In this document: piece by piece, positions 28,351 through 36,886 of the stretch
Layout: each line of letters starts with the position of its first letter
How positions within the stretch are numbered: the stretch's first letter is position 1
NCBI RefSeq assembly: GCF_010731755.1
Contig: NZ_AP022589.1
Span: 2,170,001 to 2,234,000 of the forward strand
Direction of reading: 5' to 3'
Length of the DNA stretch: 64,000 nt
Source of the DNA: Mycolicibacter minnesotensis
GTDB taxonomy: Bacteria > Actinomycetota > Actinomycetes > Mycobacteriales > Mycobacteriaceae
Made by a program: the position numbers and the translations under genes
Notes under the pieces: generated by a model
Told to the model about the DNA's origin: nothing
The model's input: only the letters and a program-made list of their open reading frames with translations
The model's database searches: none

Positions 28351-28464
28351 TAGCGCTGTCTGAAGCTCCTTTGCGGATGCGGTGTTCAACCTGATCGGTT
28401 AGCCTGGCCCTTACTGAGAGATTCCGGTGTTTTCCTGCACCGTTGTTCATCTGGAGGGGTAACC

Positions 28465-29700
28465 ATGTCAGCTCGTCGCCATCGTCTGGTGGGCGCCGTC
28501 GGTGCCGTGGGAGCCGTCCTGGCACTGGGTGCCCCCGCCCCTTCGGCTCAAGCCGACTGGGACGACCTGTTCCAGCCCTTCATCGACGCGATCAGCTGGG
28601 TCGACCCGGGCATCGCCGCTGACACCGATCCGGGTGCCGCGCTGGCCTCGTTGGACTCCCTGTTCAACGGCTGGTACCAGGACCTCATCTACACCCCCCT
28701 CAACAGCATTGCTCCGTGGCTGTTCGGATCGACGTTGGACCTGCCGGGCAGTGCCGCGGCCTACGGACCGGACACCCCGCTGGCCGACCTGCCGGACAGC
28801 TTCACCGTTCCGATGGACGTCAACCTCACCACCCAGCCGGTGATCAGCGTCTCGGTCGGTGGCGGCGCAGACGTCGATGTCCTGGTCGACACCGGTGCGG
28901 CAGGTCTGGTCGTGCCGATCTGGAACATCAACCCCTTCGGTATCACCGGCCTGCCCACCGGCTTCAACATGGGTCAGTTCGGTGGCGCACTGAACTACTT
29001 CTACGTGGAGCTGCCCACCACGGTCACCTTCACCGGCGAGGGCGGGGACACGCTGACCGCCGATACCACGGTGGACGCCGTGCTGTTCGCGTTCCCGTCG
29101 GATTTGAATCCCTTCGGCTCCTGGTCCATCGAGAGCTACCTGGCCGGCTCCTCCACCGGAATCCTGGGGATCGGACCGAACGCGCTCGGACCGACCCCCG
29201 ACCACATTCCGACCGCCGATCTGCCCGGCACCCTAGGCAACGGTGTGCTGATCGACCAGGCCAACAACCAGCTGATCTTCGGGAACAACCCGTATGAGGG
29301 CGGCACCGTGATCAACGGCGCGCCCTGGTCGCCCCTCTACGTAAGCATCAACGGCGCGCTACCCACCCAGGTCAACGGCGTCATCGACTCCGGTGGGGTC
29401 TTCGGCACCATGCCGTCATCGGCGCTGACCAACTCGGGTGTGACGCCGGTCAACGGCTACCTGCCGAACGGGACCCAGATCCAGGTCTACACCCCGTCCG
29501 GGCAGCTGCTGTACCAGTACACCGTCGGCAACACGCCCTACTCGGACAACCCGGCCGACGGAGCCGTGCGCAGCCCGTACGTCACCAACGGGACCAGCAT
29601 GAACACCGGAAACTGGCTGTTCGCCCAGGAACCGGTCTACATCAACTACCAGGTGCCCGGCGGGCAGACCATCGTCGGCGGCACCCTCATCGAACCCTGA
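28465..29700 (+). CDS. Secreted PecA-like aspartic protease without PE domain (copy 1)
   Basis: A 411-residue precursor with a signal peptide cleaved after about Ala30 (SAQA before Asp-Trp-Asp-Asp-Leu). The rest matches the retropepsin-like aspartic protease domain found at the C-terminus of PE_PGRS35/PecA, PE_PGRS16 and PE26. The two catalytic motifs are VDTGAAG and IDSGGVFG, and TGLPTGFNMGQFGG, ILGIGPNALGP and LPGTLGNGVLID are family landmarks. PecA trims PE/PPE-exported surface proteins; here the PE export domain is replaced by a signal peptide. GGAGGGG at 28453-28459 precedes the ATG. It is the first of a tandem pair. Confidence 0.88.
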   Translation: MSARRHRLVGAVGAVGAVLALGAPAPSAQADWDDLFQPFIDAISWVDPGIAADTDPGAALASLDSLFNGWYQDLIYTPLNSIAPWLFGSTLDLPGSAAAYGPDTPLADLPDSFTVPMDVNLTTQPVISVSVGGGADVDVLVDTGAAGLVVPIWNINPFGITGLPTGFNMGQFGGALNYFYVELPTTVTFTGEGGDTLTADTTVDAVLFAFPSDLNPFGSWSIESYLAGSSTGILGIGPNALGPTPDHIPTADLPGTLGNGVLIDQANNQLIFGNNPYEGGTVINGAPWSPLYVSINGALPTQVNGVIDSGGVFGTMPSSALTNSGVTPVNGYLPNGTQIQVYTPSGQLLYQYTVGNTPYSDNPADGAVRSPYVTNGTSMNTGNWLFAQEPVYINYQVPGGQTIVGGTLIEP

Positions 29701-29845
29701 TCCACCGACCCCGCTGAGCGGCCCCGCGAAATTTGGCGGTTTCTTGGGTGAATCCCCTGGTGTTCTGCGCCCTTGACTGGGTTAGCTGACGCCCTCGGTC
29801 GCGGCTCATCGGATGCCCGCGACCTCCTGCGGGGAGGTTCGGAAG

Positions 29846-31060
29846 ATGACGGCTCGTCGGTGCACGATCGGCGTCACGGCAGCGGCCGGGGTGCTGCTCA
29901 CCCTGGGGATCTCCGCTTCGCCGGCTCACGCCGACATCGATGATCTGTTCCAGCCCATGATCGACGTGCTCAGCGCGATGGACCCCGGGATAGCCGCAGA
30001 CACCGACCCCGGTACCGCGCTGGCTTCGCTGGACACGCTGTTCGACGGCTGGTATCAGAACCTCGTCTACACCCCGATCAACGACCTGGACCAGTGGATC
30101 TTCGGTGGAGCCGCCGACGCGGGCGTGGCAGGCAGTGCCGCTGCGTCGGGCTTGGCCGCCACGATCCCGGACACCTTCACCGTCCCCTTGCAGGTCAACG
30201 CGGCCACAGAGCCGGTGGTGGACATCTCGGTGGGTGGCGGGGCAGCGGTGCCCGTGCTGGTCGACACCGGCTCCTCGGGCCTGACCATACCGATCTCGGA
30301 CATCAACTGGGCCGGCATCACCGGCCTGCCCACCGGTTTCAACCTGGGCCAATACGGCGGCTCGCTGGACTACTTCTATGCCGAGCTCCCGACCACCGTC
30401 ACCTTCACCGACGCCGCCGGGGCCACCGTCACCGCCGATACCACCGTCGACGCGGTGCTGTTCGCCTTCCCTGCCGACTTCAACGTCTTCGGTCCCTGGT
30501 CCATCGGCGACTACCTAGGGCCGGCAAACGTGGACGGCGTACTGGGCATCGGGGCCAATGCTGTCGGTCCCAGCCCCGACAACATTCCCACCGCGGATCT
30601 TCCCGGGGATCTGGGCAACGGTGTACTGCTCGATCAAACCAACGGAGCGATGGTGTTCGGGGACAACCCACTGACCGGCGGGACCACGGTCGACGGGTCG
30701 CCCTACGCCACCCTCCTGGTGAGCATCGACGGCCAGCCACCCCAGTCCGTCAGCGCGGTGATCGATTCCGGCGGGGTCTACGGCACGATGCCGGCATCGG
30801 TGCTGGGCAACGTCACGCCGACCGCCGGCGGCCTCCTGCCGGACGGAACGACGGTTCAGGTCTACTCCGCAGACGGTTCGACGCTGCTCTACTCCTACAC
30901 GGTGAACTCGGCCGCCGCCGGCTCCCTGAGCCCGAGCGTGCTCGCCGGCAGTGGCGCCACGATGAACACCGGCAACATCCCGTTCGCTCAGCAGCCCGTC
31001 TATATCTCCTACGTCAACGGGTCCACCATCTTCGGCGGATCCAACGCGATCGAACTGTGA
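29846..31060 (+). CDS. Secreted PecA-like aspartic protease without PE domain (copy 2)
   Basis: A 404-residue paralog of the preceding gene, 145 bp downstream. The signal peptide ends at about Ala29 (PAHA before Asp-Ile-Asp-Asp-Leu-Phe). The protease motifs VDTGSSG and IDSGGVYG are complete, including the canonical DTGSS form. The segment between signal peptide and protease (DPGIAADTDPGTALASLD, then WYQNLVYTPIND) is strongly conserved with copy 1. GGGGAGG at 29831-29837 supports the ATG at 29846 rather than one at 29813. Target proteins are unknown; the PGRS-like proteins further on are candidates. Confidence 0.88.
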   Translation: MTARRCTIGVTAAAGVLLTLGISASPAHADIDDLFQPMIDVLSAMDPGIAADTDPGTALASLDTLFDGWYQNLVYTPINDLDQWIFGGAADAGVAGSAAASGLAATIPDTFTVPLQVNAATEPVVDISVGGGAAVPVLVDTGSSGLTIPISDINWAGITGLPTGFNLGQYGGSLDYFYAELPTTVTFTDAAGATVTADTTVDAVLFAFPADFNVFGPWSIGDYLGPANVDGVLGIGANAVGPSPDNIPTADLPGDLGNGVLLDQTNGAMVFGDNPLTGGTTVDGSPYATLLVSIDGQPPQSVSAVIDSGGVYGTMPASVLGNVTPTAGGLLPDGTTVQVYSADGSTLLYSYTVNSAAAGSLSPSVLAGSGATMNTGNIPFAQQPVYISYVNGSTIFGGSNAIEL

Positions 31061-31132
31061 CGTGACCTGCTGGAATACTGCTGATACAGGGTTGTGATCA
31101 GGAACCATTCTCAGTTCGGGGCCGAGAACAGA

Positions 31133-31138
31133 TACGCT
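31133..31138 (+). promoter_or_regulatory. -10 element TACGCT of ttfA
   Basis: TACGCT ends 7 nt before the ATG at 31146 with no ribosome site, predicting a leaderless transcript. Confidence 0.45.
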
Positions 31139-31145
31139 AGGCGCA

Positions 31146-32030
31146 ATGGTCCCGCTTTGGTTTACGCTGTCCGCGCTGTGTTTCGTCAGCGCGGCCGTAT
31201 TGCTGTACGTGGACATCGACCAGCGGCGCGGCCGCAGTCGGCGCCGCAAGTCCTGGGCTCGCTCCCACGGTTTCGACTTCGAGCCCGAATCCGCTGAGAT
31301 CCTGCACCGCTGGAAGCGCGGCGTGATGTCGACGGTGGGCGAAGCGCCGGTGCGCAATGTCGTACTCGGCCAGATCCGCGGCGAAGCCGTCTACATCTTC
31401 GATCTGGACGAAGTGGCGACGGTGATCGCGCTGCACCGCAAGGTCAGCACGAACGTGGTCGTCGACGTGCGGCTCAAGGGCCTGAAAGAACCGCGCGAGA
31501 ACGACATCTGGTTGCTCGGCGCGATCGGCCCGCGGATGGTGTACTCGACCAACCTCGACGCCGCCCGGCGGGCCTGCGACCGGCGAATGGTGACATTCGC
31601 CCACACCGCCCCGGACTGCGCGGAAATCATGTGGAACGAGGCGAACTGGACGCTGGTGAGTATGCCCGTCACCAGTACCCGCGCCCAATGGGACGAGGGC
31701 CTGCGCAGCGTCCGCCAATTCAACGACCTATTGCGGGTGCTGCCACCCAACCCACGCAGCCAGCCCGCCGACGCCGTTGGCGCCTCAGCGGGACGGCGCA
31801 ACGGGCAGCCCAGCCGGCCGCTGGGGTCAGCGGGCGCCACCGAGGCGTCCGAGGACAGTGCGGGTGAGCAGGTTCCGGCGGCGGCATCGCGGCCGGCCGC
31901 GTCGGCACCGGGCGGTCCCGCCCCGGCGGCCGAACCGCTGCCACGGCGCCGGCCGAGCCGGGAGTCTTCGGACGTGCTGCACGCCCCGGGTGGCCGCAAC
32001 GGTCGGCAGACCGCCCACCACCAGCGCTGA
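31146..32030 (+). CDS. ttfA: TMM transport factor A (TtfA, Rv0383c ortholog)
   Basis: A 294-residue protein with one N-terminal membrane helix (LWFTLSALCFVSAAVLLYV), a conserved cytoplasmic domain to about residue 200 (SWARSHGFDFEP, VYIFDLDEVATVIAL, NEANWTLVSMPV) and a low-complexity Ala/Pro/Arg tail. By memory it matches Rv0383c, which works with MmpL3 to export trehalose monomycolate to the outer membrane. It lies upstream of pyrE as in H37Rv, with an SDR gene between. The ortholog call rests on domain pattern and neighbourhood. Confidence 0.85.
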   Translation: MVPLWFTLSALCFVSAAVLLYVDIDQRRGRSRRRKSWARSHGFDFEPESAEILHRWKRGVMSTVGEAPVRNVVLGQIRGEAVYIFDLDEVATVIALHRKVSTNVVVDVRLKGLKEPRENDIWLLGAIGPRMVYSTNLDAARRACDRRMVTFAHTAPDCAEIMWNEANWTLVSMPVTSTRAQWDEGLRSVRQFNDLLRVLPPNPRSQPADAVGASAGRRNGQPSRPLGSAGATEASEDSAGEQVPAAASRPAASAPGGPAPAAEPLPRRRPSRESSDVLHAPGGRNGRQTAHHQR

Positions 32031-32062
32031 CGGCCGACGCCGGTCCACACTGGCGGCTTCGT

Positions 32063-32068
32063 TAGGCT
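32063..32068 (+). promoter_or_regulatory. -10 element TAGGCT of the SDR-pyrE unit
   Basis: TAGGCT ends 7 nt before the ATG at 32076 and there is no ribosome site, so the SDR message is predicted to be leaderless. Confidence 0.5.
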
Positions 32069-32075
32069 GTCCGTC

Positions 32076-32852
32076 ATGTCTCGCCCCGTTGCCGTGGTCA
32101 CCGGACCCACCTCCGGGCTGGGAGCGGGCTATGCCCGCCGCTACGCCGCTGACGGCTACGACGTGGTCCTGGTATCTCGCGATGTCGATCGCCTCGAAGC
32201 GCTGGCCGCCGAGCTTCGCGGCAGCTACGGCGGAGCCGTCGAGGTGCTGCCCGCCGACCTGACGGACGCCGACGGCCGTGGGCGAGTGGCCGAGCGCCTA
32301 CACGCCGGAGTGCGGGTGCTGGTCAACAATGCCGGCTTCGGCACGTCCGGGGAGTTCTGGACCGCCGACCCCGCTCTGTTGCAGTCGCAACTGGACGTCA
32401 ACGTCACCGCGGTCATGCAGCTGACCCGGGCCGCGCTGCCCGCGATGATCGAGGCGGGTGGCGGCAGCGTCATCAACATCGCCAGCGTCGCCGGGTTGCT
32501 GTCGGGACGCGGCTCGACGTACTCGGCGTCCAAGGCCTGGGTGGTGTCGTTCACCGAAGGCCTGGCCGGCGGCCTGCACGGCACCGGCGTCGGCATCCAC
32601 GTCGTCTGTCCCGGCTACGTCCACACCGAATTCCATGAGCGCGCCGGAATCGACATGGCCACCTTGCCGTCGTTTATGTGGATGGAGGTCGACGACGTCG
32701 TTACGGCGAGCCTGGCCGACATCGCCCGGGGCGAGGTGGTCAGTGTGCCCGGCCTGCAGTACAAGACATTGGTAGGCGTCAGCAGGTTGATTCCGCGCGG
32801 ACTGTCGCGCACGCTGACCAACACGTTCGGGAGGGGCCGTGGCCGCACTTAA
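32076..32852 (+). CDS. Short-chain dehydrogenase/reductase
   Basis: A 258-residue classical SDR. The cofactor motif TGPTSGLG is at residues 10-17, NNAG at about 87-90, and the catalytic Ser plus YSASK come later. Arg35 (LVSRD) suggests NADP preference. It is probably a lipid or ketone reductase; the substrate is unknown. Its 3' end overlaps pyrE by 14 nt, so the two are cotranscribed and translationally coupled. Confidence 0.9.
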   Translation: MSRPVAVVTGPTSGLGAGYARRYAADGYDVVLVSRDVDRLEALAAELRGSYGGAVEVLPADLTDADGRGRVAERLHAGVRVLVNNAGFGTSGEFWTADPALLQSQLDVNVTAVMQLTRAALPAMIEAGGGSVINIASVAGLLSGRGSTYSASKAWVVSFTEGLAGGLHGTGVGIHVVCPGYVHTEFHERAGIDMATLPSFMWMEVDDVVTASLADIARGEVVSVPGLQYKTLVGVSRLIPRGLSRTLTNTFGRGRGRT

Positions 32853-33387
32853 CAACGACGAACGCCAAGAGCTGGCCGCGCTGGTGCGTGAGCTCTCGGT
32901 GGTGCACGGCCGCGTGACGCTGTCCTCGGGGGCCGAAGCCGACTACTACGTGGACTTGCGCCGCTCCACCCTGCACCACCGTGCGGGCGCCCTGATCGGG
33001 CGGCTGGTGCGTGAACTCACCGACGATTGGAACTATGTCGCCGTGGGCGGCCTGACGCTGGGTGCGGACCCAGTGGCGACCGCGGTGATGCACGCTCCGG
33101 GACGTCCGATCGACGCATTCGTGGTGCGCAAGTCGGTGAAAGCCCATGGCATGCAACGTCTTATCGAAGGCTTCGACGTGGCCGGTCAACCGGTGCTGGT
33201 GGTCGAGGACACCAGCACCACTGGTGGTTCGGCGTTGACGGCGGTGCGTGCGGTGCGTGAGGCCGGTGGGCAGGTGGTCGGTGTGGTCACCGTGGTCGAC
33301 CGTGCCACCGGAGCGGCCGAGGCCATCGAGGCCGAGGGCGTGCCGTACCGCAGTGTGCTCGGGCTGGCCGAACTGGGCCTGGGCTGA
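32839..33387 (+). CDS. pyrE: Orotate phosphoribosyltransferase PyrE
   Basis: A 182-residue enzyme making orotidine monophosphate from orotate and PRPP in pyrimidine synthesis. The PRPP-binding loop VLVVEDTSTTGGSA is intact, the N-terminal LSSGAEADYYVDLRR binds substrate, and RKSVKAHG holds the flexible catalytic loop lysines. The GTG start at 32839 has GGGAGGGG upstream and lies inside the end of the SDR gene. An Rv0381c-like gene follows, the same partner as in H37Rv. Confidence 0.96.
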   Translation: MAALNNDERQELAALVRELSVVHGRVTLSSGAEADYYVDLRRSTLHHRAGALIGRLVRELTDDWNYVAVGGLTLGADPVATAVMHAPGRPIDAFVVRKSVKAHGMQRLIEGFDVAGQPVLVVEDTSTTGGSALTAVRAVREAGGQVVGVVTVVDRATGAAEAIEAEGVPYRSVLGLAELGLG

Positions 33388-33404
33388 ACGCCCCGAGGAC
33401 GGTT

Positions 33405-34307
33405 GTGCGCAGACTGATCGCGATGATGGCGGCGTTGGCCGTGACCTGCGCGGCCGCCTGCTCGGATTCCGCCGCAACCGGGCCCTACGGCGCCCAGGGA
33501 GCCCGGATCGATTCGGCCCTGACCGTGCTGGGCTGGGAGATGACCGTCTCCAACCTGCGCTGGGAAGTCGACTACGCACTGATCGACGTCACGGCTCAGG
33601 TCGTCGGCGCCCCGAATGCCCCAGCTCCACACGCCGCGGCCGGCGACCTGCGATTCGGGGTGTATGGCACCCCCGCGCATCCGATCGAGGCCACGGGCCT
33701 GGGCAGCTGCGCCTTGCTGGGGGAGTTGACGCCGACGCCGCTGTCGGCCAAGGACCCCGACCGGTTGAACGGAACCGTCTGCCTGGGGCCACTCAAGGAA
33801 CGCAGTGCCGTGCGTGGGGTCTATGTCTATTCGCCCGCAGACCGGATCAAAGACACCACGGTGGCCTATGCCGCGGCGTTCCCGGTGGGGCTGGCGCCGG
33901 TCAACCCGGGAGACACCGGTCTGCAGCTCACCACTCAAGGCGTGGCGGCCTACCGGGCCGACGGCATGCCGCTGGCGCCGACGGCCCTGGGTGATCCCAA
34001 GGCGTTCACCGGCCTCGGTTATATGGTGCTCAATCTGTCTGCTGACGCGGTGGCAGGCCATTACCTCGACGGGGCTAAGGCACGTGGCGGACCGCTGATG
34101 CTGGTCGCCGGACCGTCGACGCCCATGCCCGGCTTGGGCGCGGATTGTCGCGCGGCCGGCTCCTCGGTCCTGATCCTGCCGGAGGCGACGCTGAACTCGG
34201 TGCACGTACCGACATCGCTGTGCACGCACGGCGAGATCAACTCCGCCCTGCTGTACCCCTCGGTGTCGGTGGTAGGCACCCACGCCGCCGTGTGGACCAC
34301 TTCGTGA
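33405..34307 (+). CDS. Exported protein, possible lipoprotein (Rv0381c-like)
   Basis: A 300-residue protein with an N-terminal signal (MAALAVTCAAACSDS). Cys19 sits in a weak lipobox (AAAC), so lipid anchoring is possible but uncertain. The mature part is rich in beta-type sequence (MTVSNLRWEVDYALIDVTAQ) and includes four more Cys residues. No enzymatic motif is seen. Its position between pyrE and the SpoU methyltransferase matches Rv0381c. Its stop overlaps the next start (GTGA). Confidence 0.78.
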   Translation: MRRLIAMMAALAVTCAAACSDSAATGPYGAQGARIDSALTVLGWEMTVSNLRWEVDYALIDVTAQVVGAPNAPAPHAAAGDLRFGVYGTPAHPIEATGLGSCALLGELTPTPLSAKDPDRLNGTVCLGPLKERSAVRGVYVYSPADRIKDTTVAYAAAFPVGLAPVNPGDTGLQLTTQGVAAYRADGMPLAPTALGDPKAFTGLGYMVLNLSADAVAGHYLDGAKARGGPLMLVAGPSTPMPGLGADCRAAGSSVLILPEATLNSVHVPTSLCTHGEINSALLYPSVSVVGTHAAVWTTS

Positions 34308-34960
34308 GCGAACCCGGCGACTCTCCCGGTCCTACCGAGTGGTTCTCGCCGGCCAACGGGGTGGGACCGTGGCAGGGGCAATGGCCCAGCGATCCCCGCT
34401 TCGACCCGGAGTTGCTGCGCGAGGGAGATCGCCGCAACGTCGTCGACGCCTACCGCTACTGGACCCGCGAGGCTATCGTCGCCGACATCGACAGCCGGCG
34501 CCACCGGCTGCATATCGCGATCGAGAACTTCGGGCACGACGCCAACATCGGCTCGGTGGTGCGCACCGCCAATGCCTTCGCCGTGCACACCGTGCACATC
34601 GTGGGTCGCCGACGGTGGAACAGGCGGGGCGCCATGGTCACCGATCGCTATCAGCGGCTACTGCATCACGAAACCGCCGATGATCTCTTGGATTTCGCCA
34701 CCGCGCACAGCCTCGCCGTTGTCGCCGTGGACAACGTGGCCGGAGCGACGCGCCTGGAGCAGACTGCGTTACCCGCCGACTGCGTGCTGGTGTTCGGCAG
34801 CGAAGGACTCGGCATCAGCGATCAGGTTCGCGCCGGCGCGGACCTGGCGGTGTCGATCGCCCAATTCGGCTCGACCCGCAGCATCAACGTCGGCGTAGCC
34901 GCCGGAATCGTCATGCACGCCTGGATCAGCCGGCATGGACACCTCGACCAGGCCTGGTAG
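34304..34960 (+). CDS. SpoU/TrmH-family RNA 2'-O-methyltransferase (Rv0380c-like)
   Basis: A 218-residue SPOUT methyltransferase. The three family motifs are present: NIGSVVRTANAF (motif 1), LVFGSEGLGIS (motif 2) and SINVGVAAGIVM (motif 3), which form the knotted S-adenosylmethionine site. It should methylate a ribose in tRNA or rRNA; the target is unknown. The GTG at 34304 overlaps the preceding stop and is preferred over a GTG at 34292. Confidence 0.92.
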   Translation: MSEPGDSPGPTEWFSPANGVGPWQGQWPSDPRFDPELLREGDRRNVVDAYRYWTREAIVADIDSRRHRLHIAIENFGHDANIGSVVRTANAFAVHTVHIVGRRRWNRRGAMVTDRYQRLLHHETADDLLDFATAHSLAVVAVDNVAGATRLEQTALPADCVLVFGSEGLGISDQVRAGADLAVSIAQFGSTRSINVGVAAGIVMHAWISRHGHLDQAW

Positions 34961-34976
34961 GGCAGGATCTAGGGCC

Positions 34977-36092
34977 ATGGATCTGCTCTGGGCTAATCGG
35001 GCCGAAAGCGCCGAGGCCGCCGTCACCGCGAGACACCTCAAGTCGCTCTGGCACCTGCCGGGCACCCAGCTCGGGGTGGTGGCGTGGCCGCCGATCCGGC
35101 GCGCCCCCCATTGGCACTATTGGTGGCAGGCACACCTGCTGGACTGCCTGGTCGACGCCCAGCTGCGTGACCCGCAACCGGAACGGGCCAACCGGATCAA
35201 GCGGCAGATCCGCACCCACCGGCTGCGCAACGTGGGCCGCTGGACCAACGCCTACTACGACGACATGGCCTGGCTGGCGCTGGCGATCCAGCGCGCGGCC
35301 GGCGTGACCGGTGTCGACCGGCGCCGCGCGCTGGGCACCTTGACTCGTGAGCTGACCGACTCGTGGATGCCCGAAGCCGGCGGCGGCATTCCGTGGCGCA
35401 AGGACGAGCAGTTCACCGAGCCGTTCTTTAATGCCCCCGCCAACGGTCCGGCGGGGATCTTCTTGGCCCGCGAACCCGGCTGGCTCGACCGTGCGAGGGA
35501 GATGGGCGACTGGATCGACGCCACCCTGATCGACCCGGACACCGACTTGGTTTTCGACGGCATCAGGGGTGGTTCGCTGGTTCGGGCGCAGTACACCTAC
35601 TGCCAGGGGGTGGTGCTCGGGCTGGAGACCGAGCTGGCCGCGCGTACCGGTGCGCCGCGACATGCCGAGCGGGTCCACCGGCTGGTGGCCGCGATCAGCA
35701 AGCACATGGCCCCGGGTGGAGTGATCAAGGGCGCAGGCGGCGGTGACGGCGGGCTGTTCGCCGGGATCACCGCCCGCTACCTGGCCTTGGTTGCCACCGA
35801 CCTGCCGGGGGAGTCCGACGCCGACGCCCAGGCGCGTGACACAGCCGGCAAGCTGGTGCTGTCTTCGGCGAAGTCGGCCTGGGACTACCGGCAGTCCGTC
35901 GACGGGTTGCCGCTGTTCGGTGCGTTCTGGGACCGGATCGCTGGGGTGCCACGCGCAGATGGTGCGGTGGCCACCTCCATCGCCGGCGCAGTACGTGAGT
36001 CGGAGGTGCCCGAACGTGACCTGTCGGTGCAGGTGGGGGGCTGGATGCTGATGGAGGCCGCGCACGTCGTCGCGACCGTGCCCGCGCAATGA
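34977..36092 (+). CDS. Glycoside hydrolase family 76 protein (Rv0365c-like)
   Basis: A 371-residue GH76 protein, the family of endo-alpha-1,6-mannanases. Adjacent aspartates in NAYYDDMAWLALA are the expected catalytic pair; WHYWWQAHLLDCLVD and TYCQGVVLGLETEL fit the helical barrel. No signal peptide is visible, so it probably acts in the cytoplasm, possibly on mannose-containing glycolipids, though this is not shown. By memory it matches Rv0365c. The stop codon TGA forms part of a 14-bp palindromic 3' element. Confidence 0.85.
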   Translation: MDLLWANRAESAEAAVTARHLKSLWHLPGTQLGVVAWPPIRRAPHWHYWWQAHLLDCLVDAQLRDPQPERANRIKRQIRTHRLRNVGRWTNAYYDDMAWLALAIQRAAGVTGVDRRRALGTLTRELTDSWMPEAGGGIPWRKDEQFTEPFFNAPANGPAGIFLAREPGWLDRAREMGDWIDATLIDPDTDLVFDGIRGGSLVRAQYTYCQGVVLGLETELAARTGAPRHAERVHRLVAAISKHMAPGGVIKGAGGGDGGLFAGITARYLALVATDLPGESDADAQARDTAGKLVLSSAKSAWDYRQSVDGLPLFGAFWDRIAGVPRADGAVATSIAGAVRESEVPERDLSVQVGGWMLMEAAHVVATVPAQ

Positions 36093-36146
36093 CTCTGCGC
36101 TGAGGGTGCGGCCTACTCGGAGTTCTGCGCCGTCAGCGCAGAGTCA
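36090..36146. terminator. Inverted repeat between convergent GH76 and dedA genes (TGACTCTGCGC element, copy 1)
   Basis: TGACTCTGCGCTGA (36090-36103) and its exact complement TCAGCGCAGAGTCA (36133-36146) flank 29 nt. The left arm contains the GH76 stop codon and the right arm is inside the dedA 3' end. A smaller hairpin (TCTGCGC / GCGCAGA) nests on the right. It likely terminates transcription from both sides and shares its sequence with elements at 37925 and 57680. Confidence 0.7.
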
Positions 36147-36799
36147 GTGCCAACCGAGGGTGCGCGGCGGCTGCGGAAGGCCTTCGCTGTGGCGATGAAC
36201 GCCGGGATCATCGACACGAACAGGATCGCCAGGACGATCTTTTCCAGATTCTCGTGGACGAACGGAACGTTGCCCAGGAAGTAACCCAGCGTCGTCACCC
36301 CGCCGCCCCACAGCACGCCGCCGACAATGTCGAACGCCAGGTAAACGGGATAGCGCATGTACGACACACCCGCCACCACCGGCACGAATGTTCGGACGAA
36401 CGGTGCGAACCGCGCCAGGATGATCGCCCACGGCCCGTACTTCTCGAAGAAGGCGTGCGACTCGGTGACGTAGTGCTTCTTGAAGAAGCGGGAGTCTTCC
36501 TTCTTGAACAGCGCCGGCCCGATTCGCCGGCCGATGAAATAGCCGCACTGATCGCCCAGGATCGCCACGACGGCCACCGCGGGTGCCAGTATCCAGATGT
36601 CGGGGGCCAGTCCCTTGGCGGCCAGCAGGCCGCCGGTGAACAGCAGGGATTCCCCCGGCAACAGGGGGAACAGCAGACCGGTCTCGATGAAGACGACCAC
36701 CAGGATGGCCGGCAGTACGGCGCCGTGGAAGATGCCCCCGGCGCCCAGCCAGTACATCGGATCCAGGAAGCCGGGCATCGCGACCACGGTGGTGCTCAT
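36113..36799 (-). CDS. DedA-family membrane protein (Rv0364-like)
   Basis: A 228-residue DedA (SNARE-associated) protein with about five helices. Conserved ETGLLFPLLPGESLLF, the loop GDQCGYFIGRRIG and RFAPFVRTFVPVVAG with key Arg residues are present. DedA proteins are now viewed as lipid-carrier flippases or transporters in the inner membrane. It converges on GH76, with a gap of only 20 nt. Matches the place and length of Rv0364 (227 residues). Confidence 0.93.
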   Translation of the reverse strand: MSTTVVAMPGFLDPMYWLGAGGIFHGAVLPAILVVVFIETGLLFPLLPGESLLFTGGLLAAKGLAPDIWILAPAVAVVAILGDQCGYFIGRRIGPALFKKEDSRFFKKHYVTESHAFFEKYGPWAIILARFAPFVRTFVPVVAGVSYMRYPVYLAFDIVGGVLWGGGVTTLGYFLGNVPFVHENLEKIVLAILFVSMIPAFIATAKAFRSRRAPSVGTDSALTAQNSE

Positions 36800-36886
36800 G
36801 AGGCACCAACATACCGGGGGGCACCGGCGAAACCGCCCCTGCGATACTCGAAGGCAGTTTTGGTCAGCTCAGAGGAGAGATTCCCC

